Below, one piece after another: positions 20,688 through 31,695 of a stretch of DNA of 64,000 bases. Every line of letters starts with the position of its first letter. Position 1 is the first letter of the stretch. A program made the position numbers and the translations under genes. The notes below the pieces were generated by a model. It saw only the letters and a program-made list of their open reading frames with translations. It was not told the origin of the DNA and made no database searches. Origin of the DNA: Dactylonectria macrodidyma (lineage: Eukaryota > Ascomycota > Sordariomycetes > Hypocreales > Nectriaceae); the NCBI GenBank assembly GCA_020744425.1, contig JAGMUV010000040.1:124001-188000 (forward strand). Direction: 5' to 3'.

Positions 20688-22819
20688 TATATTGGATTCT
20701 TGTCACTTTCCCGGTAATACTTCGAGAGGACCCACCAACCCATGTGGATGGAGTTGACCATGTGTCTGTTGTCAATATACTTGAGCTGCTCTAACATTAG
20801 TATGGATTTGCTCTTGGACAGCATCGACAGCATTATCGCCTCATACGCACCTTGGCATCCTCAAATTGCTTGAACAGAATATCCATGTTCTCCAGCACCT
20901 GGTCTATTGATGCCCACTCCATTTGCTGCTCCAAAGTCGCCTGGTAAAACGGTTGTAAGAACTCATGGGTCATTTTGAGTATTTGCCAGTCGTCATGGGT
21001 GAGGATGTCGTCCTCCAGTTCCTTGTGGTACTGGTTGAGGAAGATGGACATTGCGCCTTCTTGGCGAATGGCTGCGTCAAGCAGCTTGAACCACGAGTTC
21101 CACCGCGTGATATTGTCAATTCCCAGTGCCTTTCCCGCAATGTCGTCCCACGCATCGTTGTGGATCGTGGAATTGCGGATGAACACGGCAATGTTATGAA
21201 GCTTGCCTAGGGGCCCGACGCTCCGCCAACCGGCTGCGTCAGTCCGCCGCTTGGGTTTGCTGTGAGACTTTTGGTACGTACCATTCGACTGAATGCAGCC
21301 CTGCAACACGTCCGCAATAGTTGCATCATTTGCCTCGTCCTGCACCTCCTCAATCGCGGCCTCGAGGGCACCTTCACTGGTTGCAAAAAGAAAGGCTTGC
21401 AGGGACAGGTTGATGATGTGGCCGGCGCATCGCGTCCGTGAGGTTACCGGATCAAATGTAACGTCGTACTCCCGGGATAACTCTTGGGCGAGTTGGCGGA
21501 GGCAGGTGTCGTTCTTTGTGTCATTGTCGCCAGTGAAATAGCCGATGTTGTGGGCTAAAGTGAATTTCCGGATGATGTTCATTAAATGAGGTACCATAGC
21601 CGCGCCGGCGTGAGAGCGGCGGAGGTTCGGAAGCCCCAACAGTGCCTTGCGAGGCACGTAGGCCTCGTCAACCCACTGCGCGTGGACAGCGATGAATGAC
21701 TTGCGCTGGGGAGAAGACCATACATCCATGGAAATATGTATGAGGCTCCGGGCAGTTCCCAACCACCTCTTGACCGACTGCTGATGCGCTGCGTGTGCGT
21801 TATCCAAGTCCGCCGCAACCGTGCCTCCAGAATCCGTCAGGAACTCTTCGACCGCAGGGTTTATTGCAGAAAGAAGCGCTTGATACTCTGGCCACGTTAC
21901 AAAGTTCAGAGGGAGGTGCCTATGTACCGCTAGCAGCATCTGAGCCTCCCGAAAGGCATCAACGTTGATTACACCGCGCAGCGTGTTTGTCTCCTTTTCC
22001 CCGGCTTGCTGTAACTGCTTGGCCGCTGTTCTTGCAAAGGCGTTTTCGATGGCCACCTGACGTTTGCTTTGCGATCTTGAATCCTCTCGAACCACTACAT
22101 TATGAGCGTTCTCGAGATGATAGCGGGCGTTGCCAGATATGTGGGTTGACCAAGGAGGGTTGCGACAACGTCTGCAGTAGTGCAGTATCTTCCCGCCTTT
22201 TGCGTGTGGCTCATCGCCCTCGGCTTCTCGTAAGTGATCCCATGTTGAAACAGCTCGCAGCTTCCTTCTCCTAACCATATGCTGGCAATCGGGTTCTGAC
22301 AATGAGCTGGCGGCTTGTGATATGCTATCAGAAGGCAAGAGGGAGGAAGAGTCGGACGTGGCTTCAGACGGAGACATCTTAACGCTCATGGTTGTCGTTG
22401 TGCTCATGGGACGTGTTGCTGACAGGGTGAAAATTGGGTGCTACAGCAGGCAAAGCTGGGTTGACTGGGCTACCTAATGGACCCCCAAATAGCGGGGCGT
22501 ATTAAGAATTATTGATAATATATTGTTATGGCCAAAGGGTATATTCTTATCCATATGGCTAAGCTTAACAATAATTATGCATTAAGCCTTAAAAATATAT
22601 TTATTACTGGGATGTCTGGGCTTGCAACGGCGCGCACGCTTGCTTGTGCTTGTCTCACTGAGACCTTGATCCTCGACATCCCGCCAGCTGTACTTGCGCG
22701 AGGCAGAACAGCGGCCATGATTCGTCCGCCACATGCTCCTCTGGATTTTCTTGACCACCGAATCGACTCTCAACCCCTTTCCGATGCGAAATTCGACCCT
22801 GCTATCGTCCACCCTGGCT

Positions 22820-23316
22820 TCTATGTGTCAACCTAGCACCGATACACAAATGCAGACATTGAACAAAAGATCAGTGTAGATTGAGGACTAAAAGCCTGAG
22901 CCCCCCTATCTAAAAGGAGCGACGAAAGTCGGTCTCTTATACCTGTGTTCAGTCTGCCGATCTCATAGGCACCAGGCTGTTGCCTGTCGTTAGTGATGGT
23001 GTAGCGTTCACGCTGATCGTGAAGCTATTCACGATGGTTGTGATCCTTGCCCTTGATATCCTCGAACAGTAAGCGAAGGTCTCCGGAGCTTGACAGGAGG
23101 AAGGTGGTGGCCAATGAGAAGGGCGGACTGTCCACTTTTAATGAAAAGATAGATTAGGGCCTCTTGTGTCCAAGTCCTTTTTCAAGTGAAAAAGGATCTA
23201 CAGGGGTATAGACCAATGAGAGGGCAAAAATTTCCTTTTTCACTTAAAGTGAGACCGTGCATAGGGATGTAGAAAATGAACTCTACCCCCGAGAAAGTCG
23301 GGCTTGAAGATGAACT
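22820..23316. other. Gene-free stretch with a strong hairpin
   Basis: A near-perfect palindrome TCCTTTTTCAAGTGAAAAAG at about 23174-23197 and a second dyad CTTTTTCACTTAAAGTGAGA near 23255. It lies just beyond the stop of the minus-strand coiled-coil gene and could shape its 3' end; no gene seen. Confidence 0.35.
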
Positions 23317-25738
23317 CTAGTAGAGTTCTGAGGTTATAGCATCTGTAGGGAGCTCCGATATCCCGGATACCTCATTACCCGCTAGCTCCTGGATATAACT
23401 GCCGTCGTCTCCCTGCCCCAAAGCCATAGTCGCCCAATCCTCGACCGCTTGCCGTCGCTTCTTTCCCGACCAGTGCCGAAACCGCGACCCCGTGGGTAGC
23501 CAGAGTGATCGCGGCGGCGTTGAGTCGACAATGTCGTTGATGGCGCTTCGTAGCGCTAAGAAGCAATCATTCTGCGCCTGGTTGTTCTTTCCGTCAGCCC
23601 AGGAGCGTGGTTGATATAGGTATCGTGACGGAACTTGAACTGGTTCACTCACATCTCTGAACTTATCTGCGATTCTCCCATCTCCAAACTCATTTCCGGC
23701 TTTGACGTTGTCGAAGCCCCTCGCGATCCGTTCCCCCTGGCGATAAATTTTGTCAATGTCCCTTTCTGTATCCCGGTGATGGATGGCCCTAGGCGAAGAG
23801 GCAGACATGCCGTCTTGTGGCGAGGGCTCGGTGCCTAGGTGCGAGATGGCAAGGAATCCATCAGAGTATAACTCGCGACACACGAAGCCGCAGGCGCGGG
23901 ACATGAACTGTATCACGACGTAGTGGCAGCGTAGGCCCAGGGTGTCTTCGATGATGTCCTGTTCCTTCAAGTCAGCGCCTCGGCTTGCCGACACAAGTGC
24001 TTGACACTCACCCTAGCATCCTTGCTGTTCCAGCTCGCGGTTCTCTGGGCGATGTTCGTAAATTTCGAGGTGTAGTCGTTGAGTTTGCGGAGAGTGTGCC
24101 TGTGTCCGTTGTGCGTAAACACCACGTGACCCTCCATCTCTCCGAATTTTTGGCATAGATTGGGGACGACATCTTCATACTTCTTCTGTTCAACACATCA
24201 TGTCAGTTGCTGGACCATAAAGGTGGGCTTCCAACTTACTATTCTCGCCAGCTTAGAGTCAACCTGGTCAAGCTCGGCTTTCAGCCTCTTCACTTCTGGC
24301 CGTTTCCCCTCTGCCACCTCATGTAGCTGCCTAATCTCCGGCTGTCTGCTGCGTTCATCAGCAAGAGCGTCATCGGCCTCAATCCTCCCGTCTTCCAACA
24401 GCCCCTTCTTGAGCTCTAGTCTTTCTAACTCATGTTTCCATTTCCGGATTATCATCTTCTGTTCATTCCTTTCGCTCTTCTGCTCCCCCAGTGTTTGCGT
24501 CCGTTCTCCAACCCCTTGGTCCCATTGTGCTCTCCTTTGACGCTCTGTAGCGCCGCTCCAGTAGTAACTCCAAATCGAGCCAGCGAGGCCTATCCTTTGA
24601 GTCAGCCACAATCGAGTTTGTGTTCTCCATTGTATACTCACTTTGCGCCTCGGTTTCTTTGTCAATCCCCTCACGTCTTTCCTTCTCATTCGCCTCGTCT
24701 CGTTGGAGCTCAGTTTCGCTAAGCTCTATGTCCTCCTGCAGCTCCTCTAGGGCATGCTCTAAGACCGGAATCTCGTCCTTGAGCTTCCGACACTTTGCCT
24801 TAACCCCCCTCAGCTCTCTGAGTAGACTATCGCGGCTATTGACTACATCTTGATAGTCAGCTCGAAGTGCTGACTCCCTCTCTTTAAGGGCACGAACTTC
24901 GGCCTCTATGGTTTCGAGATCTTCTGTCAGATCCGTACGGCGGCTTTGGAGAGGAGCTTTCTGTGACTCGAGGATCTCTGGGACAGGGCGTTAGTGACAC
25001 CGTGTGAGGCACGCGATGTTTACATACGTAGCTGATCGTTCAATGCTGGCCTAACATTGGAAACGAAACAGGTCAAGTCGTGCCATTTCTCCACCGTCAG
25101 GCTCTGCTGTCTGACTATAAGATCGTGTGATATTTGAGCCTTCTGGATATGGCCCATCATGTCTTCCTTGCAAGCCTCCCCGCTCTGCATTTCCCGCAAT
25201 AGTCGGTTGAGCTTCATCCACCCTGTTAGCATTCAGAGCATGGGGCATTCATACGAGGGGGACTTACTGGGCCATTTGTTCCATGAAGCTCCCTGCTCTC
25301 CCGGTCTATGATGTCCATCCCATTTTGCATTTCGAGGATAGCAGCGCCGCAAAGGCTTCGACACTGATCCGCAACGGCACGAATTGTCCAGTCCTGTGTC
25401 CTGCAAGCATGTCAGTCAGAGATATCCGCCACAGAGTCGAGACGCTGCACTTACTGGTTGCGGGGCGTTGATCCGTTTCCGTCCATGAAGCATCCGACTT
25501 TCATGTCGGCGAGTTCCTGTGGGCTCACAGCCACGAGACTATGCGCAATGTTCCGAATCAGCGTGGTGAGAAACTTGAAGCTTGGGTGCCAGCTGCTCTT
25601 CAGGTCCGCTGTGAGAAACGCAAAAAGTCGGCGGTTTGGGTCGTTATCCTCGATGGCAAAGTCGCTTGCCGACATGATCCTGATTGTGCCCCCGGACTGG
25701 TTGCCGGTCCTTGTTGGCTGGCGTTGCACCATCGCCAT
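23317..25738 (-). CDS. Multi-exon coiled-coil protein, unknown function
   Basis: About seven exons on the minus strand, each separated by short introns with good sites: roughly 25738-25455, 25400-25268, 25222-25028, 24977-24640, 24597-24250, 24190-24015 and 23970-23317. Exon 1 starts MAMVQRQPTRTGNQSGGTIR and contains RRLFAFLTADLKSSWHPSFK. Exons 4 and 5 form a long coiled coil (for example LEHALEELQEDIELSETELQ, KWKHELERLELKKGLLEDGR) like an SMC hinge arm. The last exon has a conserved-looking domain with CFLALRSAINDIVDSTPPRS and ends SELPTDAITSELY. The join of exons 2 and 3 is not resolved: the obvious donor at 25267 leaves a stop, so a different site or a small defect exists. No enzyme motif seen; family not recognised. 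Confidence 0.55.
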
Positions 25739-25879
25739 GATGGCTAGTAAAGATGGATGCGTGATTAGAGATGGAGATTGGCGAGGGATCAATGTGGGCG
25801 CTGAACTTGAAACACACCTGGCGGGTTGACTAAGCCTCCACTCGGCCGAGGGGGCCAATAGATGCACGGGTCCGTACAC

Positions 25880-26719
25880 TCACGGGTCCCTGCTTAGTCA
25901 GTAACATCCTAGCATACCCTGCCAGCGGCCACAGGCGACGATCAAATTCGCCATTACAACAGGGAGGCTTAACATAAATAAGACACCTCAGACACACTAA
26001 CTATTCAGATCGAATTCTACTAACATACAGTCTCATTTTGGCTGACCGTGCTTCAGCTGCTGAGGATAGGATGCTGAACACTTGGAGAAATTGGCCTTCA
26101 AGCAGGCCTGTCATGGCATATACACCAGATTGGATCAGTCATTCAAAGTGAAAATTGTTGGGCTTCGGGTGATTATGCAAGCTCTGTACGAAACGTAAAC
26201 AGCTTAGTGCAAAGGCCCTCTGGGGTGTGTCCCCCCCGGCGAATAAAAACCTACCTACCTATGGGCTCCCATTCGGGGCGCTTCGGCTGTCAGCCAAACC
26301 CCGCTCACCGGGCATGGCTGCTGTGGAATGGCAGCTAAAACCGAGTAGGAATAGAACCTGAACCTGAACCTGAACCATGATCATCAATCAATCACTGCTA
26401 CTGCCGCCACGTTTGCCAACATCGGAACCATTGCGTGCAAGTTCCTGCTCTTCGGACCGTTTGGATGACCAATTCTGCCGCCATGGCCTGATTGCAAAGG
26501 AGCCGGGCAACGATTCACACGAATGACAGTTCCGAACGACTTTAGCCCCGCTCTCAAGGCTCCTTATCTTGTTGACATCGGTTAGATTATTTCACCGAGC
26601 TTACTGGAGGGTCCTCCTCACCACTTACAAGTACAATTTGTGCTCTGCGCCCAGTTAGCCTCCTTTCGGTTTGCCAAGGAAGGAAGAAAGTATAGCAACT
26701 GTGTCAGCCTCGGAAGGCG
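25880..26719. other. Intergenic stretch with short simple repeats
   Basis: CCTACCTACCTA near 26250 and about four units of AACCTG at 26354-26376. The tract around 26220-26345 (GTGTCCCCCCCGGCGAATAA followed by CCTA repeats) resembles 3' tails of fungal LINEs, but I cannot confirm it. No gene. Confidence 0.35.
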
Positions 26720-26962
26720 TTGCAGGTGCAGGTGCTCTTGGCACGTTGTGAATCACACTCGTCGGGCAACATCGTTACCCACCACGAGGTGCTCCGCCAC
26801 AAGCCAATCCACGTAAAGGATGACCCAGAGCTGGTGCGCGCCGGGCATATTTCTTCGTCGCTGATGATTATAACTTTCTCCTTCACTTTTCAACTTGGCG
26901 CAGAACGGGAAATTCGAGTAACGAGCATTTTTAGTTCGCTTTCAGAGGCCTCAACTGTCAAC

Positions 26963-29374
26963 ATGGGCGCTGAGTGCCCTCATCCTCAAAACCGAGGCGA
27001 CCCCACCTATCACTTGTCGGTGGATGAGCTGAGCTCGCCATCCAAGAATTACTGCGATGACTGCAGAAGAATGATAGAGTTGTGGCCATGGGCCCAGCTG
27101 CACCACCAAGCTGTCGCGGCAATGGAGCAAGAGAAGTGCCCGCTGTGCAAATTCATATTTCATGCTCTCTATCTTAAAACAAGAATTGACAGCTGGCGAC
27201 ACAACGGACTTGTGGTCCTCCACTCCTGGGCAGACGAAGGTGATCCACATTGCGAAGTCACGCAATTACGCCGCCCCATTACAAACATCGCAAATGATAC
27301 TGTAATGACAACGGCGAGGAGCTGGCTTGAGGACTGCTCGACGAAGCATTCTGCCTGTCGGAAGCTGTGTGGCGATTTCCTGGCGCAACGGGCAGAACTG
27401 CCTAGAAGGGTTCTGGAACTCGATGCCAGAGATGGGCACGTCAGAATTTACGAGAGCAAGCCTGACGAAATGGGAGTCTATGCGACGTTGAGTTATGTCT
27501 GGGGCGTGGAACATCAGCCTGTCACGGCAACAAAACAGGTCGTGGAGAAGGCTAGGCTCGATAAGGATGGGGGACCCTGGATTGCAGAGGGTTCACTACC
27601 ACAAGCCCTCCAAGATGCAGTTGAACTGACCCGTCGTCTTAACCTCAAGTTCCTCTGGATCGATGTCCTCTGTATTATCCAAGATGACCCTGCGGATCAC
27701 ACACAAGAGATGGCTAAGCTGCTCGGCATCTACAAAAATGCAGCGATCTGTATCAGACCGGCAAATATCGAAAACATCCACCAGAGCTTCCTCAGAAACA
27801 ACGGCCCGTATTTGCCGTCTCCCGTCTGCGCCGTGCATGTCACCGGCTTGGGAAGGCAAGGCGTTACATTGAAGTTCACTACTAAAGCAAATAACACCTC
27901 GAGCGGCATGGAACGCTATAATGGACCTCTAGGCCTCAGGTCCTGGACCAGGGCAGAATCATTCGTGTCTCCAAGACGGATTACCATTACTCCTCACAAC
28001 GAAATGGCTTACCACTGTCTCGCATACGCTCAGGTCACCACTCTCAACGAAAGCTTCAATAAACACCACTATTATGGGAGCATGGGTTTGTCGGGGGTTA
28101 TGCGATATTCTGAACTCTCTGAACCCAATTGGCTTGTGGAGAGTTGGTGCAGGCTTGTGTCCAATGTTTATCGTGGCGAAATATCCAGACCAGAAGATCG
28201 GTTTGAGATGCTGAACAGCATCGCACAGGACCCAGTATGGGAGGATCAATACATGTACGGTCTCTGGAGAAAGAAAGCCAGAGAACTCCTTATCTGGCAA
28301 TCGCGCGGAGGGTACAGTCAGCTGCCTACCAGAAGGCTGAATCAAGCTCCAACGTGGTCCTGGGCGTCCACAACTGCAAAGATACATTACGACCCTGTGA
28401 GGTTCATGGTTAATTGGCAGTTTCGATTCATAGACTGGATGCACGGGTCACCTGCAGAGCCACTGTGCATTGATCCGCCAGTTCTTGCTACTGTGATCCT
28501 CGAGGGGAAGCTGGTCTCCCATGCAGTATTTTGGGAAGGCGCCTTGCCGCTGCTAGCCCGCGACGTTGATGCGAGCGAGAGATTTTCAGATGTCCAAGGA
28601 GGATATTTATTTGTCCTTCTGCTTGGGCAACTTGATTACGGACCAAGCCAAAGCGAAAACCTGTACGCGGCGCCAAGCAAAGGGACCACAATCCCAGCGG
28701 ACTCTAAGCATATTGCGACTGGTTTCAGGGGCACATCGAATATTCCGGTCGCTTCAGGACCATGGAAGCCAAATATCGCATCACCACTAGGTGAAGACAC
28801 AACGCCGGGCACAACGATAGAGCACAAAGGTAGTACACAGGACGTTGCAACCTCACTTCCCACCTTCGTCCCTTGTATTTCAAACCCGCAGGAGCCCACA
28901 TTCAGCCCGGGCCCAAAGCCCAAGAGTCGGGGTTTTTTTAAATGGCTCGGAGTCATGCCTGGTGCACTTCGCACTCGAAGACACGACATCTCGTCTATGA
29001 GGCAGAGATTGTCAGGGTCGGCGTCCAAATCTGATGGAAGAGCCCCTTTTACCGCGGCGGCAACAATTCTGGCACCCCTTCAGAACCAAGAACCTCGCTC
29101 TCTGGGAGATCCCCCTGATCCCGATGATAAGTCGGCTTGTGACGATTCGGTATTCATGTCCCCGTCCGAGTCGGCGGTGAATGAGGGACCTCAGGAACTC
29201 GCATGGCGTTCAGAAGGAAAATCATTGATTTCAGGGAATTACGTTCAGATGATGATTTTGAAACGTGTCTCGGAGAAGACATTCGAGAGGGTGGCATTGA
29301 TTAGCAGACCTTGCGAGGAAGGCTGGATTTCCTTCTGGAATCGGGTTAAGATGGAGGAGATTCACCTGATCTAA
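26963..29374 (+). CDS. Heterokaryon-incompatibility (HET) domain protein, about 803 aa
   Basis: Start chosen at 26963 (TCAACATGG) because residues before it, from an ATG at 26720, do not look protein-like. N-terminal cysteine-rich stretch (ECPHPQNRG, YCDDCRRMIE, CPLCKFIFHALY) is the usual leader of fungal HET proteins. HET domain: YATLSYVWG at about residue 171, LNLKFLWIDVLCIIQDD at about 230, then YKNAAICIRPA; the usual R-A-W-T-x-Q-E is changed to RSWTRAE. C-terminal third is low in structure and proline/serine-rich (KPKSRGFFKWLGVMPG). Family role: triggers programmed death when genetically different hyphae fuse. Single intact frame; no partner gene next to it. Confidence 0.88.
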   Translation: MGAECPHPQNRGDPTYHLSVDELSSPSKNYCDDCRRMIELWPWAQLHHQAVAAMEQEKCPLCKFIFHALYLKTRIDSWRHNGLVVLHSWADEGDPHCEVTQLRRPITNIANDTVMTTARSWLEDCSTKHSACRKLCGDFLAQRAELPRRVLELDARDGHVRIYESKPDEMGVYATLSYVWGVEHQPVTATKQVVEKARLDKDGGPWIAEGSLPQALQDAVELTRRLNLKFLWIDVLCIIQDDPADHTQEMAKLLGIYKNAAICIRPANIENIHQSFLRNNGPYLPSPVCAVHVTGLGRQGVTLKFTTKANNTSSGMERYNGPLGLRSWTRAESFVSPRRITITPHNEMAYHCLAYAQVTTLNESFNKHHYYGSMGLSGVMRYSELSEPNWLVESWCRLVSNVYRGEISRPEDRFEMLNSIAQDPVWEDQYMYGLWRKKARELLIWQSRGGYSQLPTRRLNQAPTWSWASTTAKIHYDPVRFMVNWQFRFIDWMHGSPAEPLCIDPPVLATVILEGKLVSHAVFWEGALPLLARDVDASERFSDVQGGYLFVLLLGQLDYGPSQSENLYAAPSKGTTIPADSKHIATGFRGTSNIPVASGPWKPNIASPLGEDTTPGTTIEHKGSTQDVATSLPTFVPCISNPQEPTFSPGPKPKSRGFFKWLGVMPGALRTRRHDISSMRQRLSGSASKSDGRAPFTAAATILAPLQNQEPRSLGDPPDPDDKSACDDSVFMSPSESAVNEGPQELAWRSEGKSLISGNYVQMMILKRVSEKTFERVALISRPCEEGWISFWNRVKMEEIHLI

Positions 29375-29414
29375 CCAAGAAAGGGAGAGCTAGGGAATTA
29401 TTTAGTTACTATTG

Positions 29415-29564
29415 TTCCAGAATTTCAACGAGAAGCTGCCAGACCAACAACAGGAAACGGGGCAGCAGATGGCGGAGCACTTCATTAGTTTTATCAATGG
29501 CAATGCACCGTTTGGGCAGTATGAAAAGCAGAATCCTGGCTCGATTAGGCTTGTCAACAAATAA
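29415..29564 (+). pseudogene. C-terminal fragment, possibly of a carboxylesterase
   Basis: Forty-nine plus-strand codons read FQNFNEKLPDQQQETGQQMA then HFISFINGNAPFGQYE and a stop at 29562-29564. The pattern of a helix followed by FINGNAPF resembles the last helix of type B carboxylesterases. No start or upstream body; it follows the HET gene stop by 40 bp. Weak assignment. Confidence 0.3.
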
Positions 29565-29572
29565 AGCAAATC

Positions 29573-29619
29573 AAATCAAATCAAATCAAATCGAGCGTCC
29601 AATTTGATTTGATTTGATT
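29573..29619. repeat. Inverted pair of CAAAT tracts
   Basis: Four CAAAT units at 29573-29592 face three ATTTG units at 29602-29619, making an 18-bp stem with a roughly 10-nt loop. Confidence 0.6.
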
Positions 29620-29637
29620 CGGATCGACTTGGATCTA

Positions 29638-30743
29638 CCCATCCGGCACCACCTAATGGACACCCCCACCTAATGGATCACCAAAATTTCAATCTTCGCA
29701 TACAAAATCCGAATTTTCAATTGCACCGCATTCAGCCAGAAATAAAGGTACTCTCAAACTAAGGACTGTACTATATTGCTTTTTTCATGGAATTTATTAC
29801 CGACCTTACTTTTCCCCGTCCCGCCTTGTGGCCTGATTCTCTAGCCCTTTGAATTTTTTCGCATTTCGCCTCATCCACCCTAGGCGACTCCATCCACTCA
29901 AGCCGAATTTTCACCTAAGTTGCGGTCGGAACTCCTCCTGCAATGGTTCATCGTAGTTACACCGAAGATGGCTTAGCTGAAGCTATATTCGATATCACTG
30001 ATAGAGGCCTCTCACAGACAGGAGCGGCCGAGAAACGTGGAGTGCCTCGGTCAACCATTTCTAGAAGACTTCCCGGTCAAGCGAGCAGGAATGAACGTGT
30101 CCAGGCCCACCAGCGTATTTTAAAGAGCCAAGAGGAGATCCTCGTTCGTTGGGTGCTGCGACAAGAGTCTCTGGGCTATGCTCCCTCGCACAGCCAACTC
30201 CGCGCCTGTGTCGAGGCCCTCCTTCAACAACAAGGACATAACAAGCCATTGGGTAAAAACTGGACCTCCAGGTTCATCAAGCGACACTCAAAACTATCTA
30301 CCAAGCTTGGAAAACGTCAGGAAGCGGCCAGATTTGACGGGTTTACACCACAGGCGGTCAATTGGTACTTCGATATTCGGGAGACGGAATACGGCTGGAT
30401 CAAGCCTGAGAACACAGTTAACGTGGATGAGGGCGGCATAATGGCGGGTTTCGGTAAGCCCTCTATAAGTTCCCTATGGGTTTTTATAGGTCATAACTAA
30501 TTGGTTCTCCATAAGGCTTGGACAGCCTCGTAATCGGTAGTTCCAACCCGAAGAAGAAGGCGTTGTTAAAAGGCGTCCAGTCGCGCACCTTGACCTCGTT
30601 TATTGAGGCTGTCACCGCAACTGGCCGTGCTTTGAAACCGGGAATTATCTTTAAAGGAAAAGAGCTGCAGAAGCAGTGGTTCCTTAAGGAATTCGAATTG
30701 ATAGCGGACTGGCACTACATCACATCACCGAACGGCTGGACCG
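29638..30743 (+). mobile_element. Truncated Pogo-type transposon (Pogo-2), relative of Pogo-1
   Basis: Likely left end at 29638 after TA (29636-29637): CCCATCCGGCACCACC with the doubled subterminal unit CACCTAATGGA, matching the arrangement in Pogo-1 though not its sequence. The transposase is about 60% identical by eye to Pogo-1. The right half is missing: homology stops at 30743, where an LTR-like sequence begins. Confidence 0.75.
29943..30743 (+). pseudogene. Pogo-2 transposase, N-terminal two thirds
   Basis: Starts MVHRSYTEDGLAEAIFDITD (psq-type HTH), continues with GYAPSHSQLRACVEALL and NWTSRFIKRHS, and contains the first catalytic Asp in NTVNVDEGGIMAGFG. A 62-nt intron (30454-30515, GTAAGC to AAG, branch CTAAT) joins GFG to LDSLVIG, the same position as in Pogo-1. 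The frame ends at TSPNGWT where it is cut by foreign sequence; the second catalytic Asp is absent. No stop codons before the cut. Confidence 0.8.
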
Positions 30744-30910
30744 TGAGGGAACGATCATGTGACTTTCATACTTTATGAATAGTCTCACTTTATGAATATT
30801 GTATAAATAGCTTTAAGTCAGAGCTTTCCTTAGGAATCTCTTTCTCTCCTTGTAAACAATCATTTTGCCCAAGTCGCACTCGACCTCGTTCGTGCTCTTG
30901 TCCCGTGACA
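30744..30910 (+). mobile_element. LTR-like sequence inserted in Pogo-2
   Basis: Starts TGAGGGAACG and ends CCCGTGACA (TG..CA), contains TATAAATAG at about 30804, and is followed at 30915 by TGGTGCCAGGG, which could be a tRNA primer site. It starts exactly where Pogo-2 homology ends. No second LTR or gag/pol seen, so the assignment is tentative. Confidence 0.4.
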
Positions 30911-31695
30911 GGGATGGTGCCAGGGTCGTTGCCGGTATCGACGGGAGATTAAAGCGCACAAGCGCCTCCTAATAACCTCCGAGCTAACGGGGAGGTCGGC
31001 AGCTGGGCGCGCGCGGGCTTATAAATCAGTCCGCAGAATGACAAAGCCTGTGTGAGGCCTACGGTGGTTGGTTACCGAAGCTGAGGCACTCTTATAATAC
31101 ATTCGTCGGCAGCGTGGTGGGTCTTCGGTCTGATTACTCATACAAGGTAAACCAACAGCCGGGGCGTTCACTAATCAGTTTGATGACGGGAAATGTGACG
31201 TAAGAACTCCGACAGAGGAATGACGGCATGGCGGGATCAAGCTATGGCAACTGGGCGGGTAGCTTACGCTGATGAATTATGCCAGAAAATGCCTCTAGGG
31301 AATCGCCATCGTATGATGGTTCCTTAGCAGAATACTATTCGACCATCCTGTAAATCCTTGGTCTAAAGTCAGATAACGCGCTGGATAAACCACGTGAGCA
31401 AATCAAGAGGGGCATACACGGGCATGTAGAGGAGCACAAGGGAAGGCATAAATAGTTAAAGGGTGGGATCGAATTTGTCGAAGTGGTACCTAAGAGTCCA
31501 ACGCGAAAGATTTTAAGAAGGTTGCTTGATAAGGAGAGAGAAAGGAGAAAGACTGAGCGCCCAAGATATGTGGCGGTATGGCTTGTATTGGTCTAGAGGA
31601 GCATACTTCCGCCAGAAACATAACGTTTGCAAGAGTACGCATTGAAGGGAGTATTTAGATGTCTGATAAACAAAAAACAGATGAACTGGAGTACT
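30911..31695. other. Unassigned sequence downstream of the LTR-like segment
   Basis: No frame of note. Could be the leader of an internally deleted LTR element; nothing recognisable. Confidence 0.35.

Larger units (their letters stand above)
17624..22407 (-). pseudogene. hAT transposase, two frameshifts plus a nested transposon
   Basis: Starts at 22407 with a serine-rich leader, then a BED-type zinc finger (YCRRCRNPPWSTHISGNARY then H..H), the RNase-H-like core (SLIHISMDVWSSPQRKSFIA, FTGDNDTKNDTCL, CAGHIINLSLQAFLF) and, after the nested element, the C-terminal dimerisation region (PLEWWCREEQRMEYPRLHQ, SVPAMSDDPERVFSCARR). A one-base frameshift near 20840 separates FEDAKV from MLSKSKSILMLEQ, and a second near 17740 separates EKLQCF from SWVKNDLIRKV. 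Removing the nested element joins ESDKNPIY to VTALLLHPEK exactly. Not functional as it stands. Confidence 0.85.
17520..22618 (-). mobile_element. hAT transposon with 8-bp target duplication, interrupted by another element
   Basis: Terminal inverted repeats CAGACATCCCAGTAATAAAT at 17520 and its complement ending at 22618. Exact 8-bp duplication GGCTTGCA at 17512-17519 and 22619-22626. The element is 5,099 bp including the nested DDE element at 18219-20687 (plus its TA duplication), so about 2.63 kb alone. The transposase is on the minus strand. Confidence 0.92.
17364..22812 (-). pseudogene. Possible small ORF split by the hAT element
   Basis: The minus strand reads open from ATG at 22812 (MDDSRVEFRIGKGLRVDSVV) up to the hAT right end, and again from the hAT left end to a stop at 17364. 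Joining across one copy of the GGCTTGCA duplication keeps the frame (ARRCKPPPRALSY). That gives about 125 codons. No family recognised, and an open frame of this size in GC-rich DNA may be chance. Confidence 0.2.

Noticed and set aside
22468..22490. CTACCTAATGGACCCCC inside the hAT element, like the Pogo-2 end
   Set aside because: Single short match without TA context or second unit; probably coincidence.
26720..26962. Upstream ATG extending the HET protein by 81 residues
   Set aside because: The extension lacks protein-like composition, and the ATG at 26963 has a better context and starts the cysteine-rich leader typical of HET proteins.
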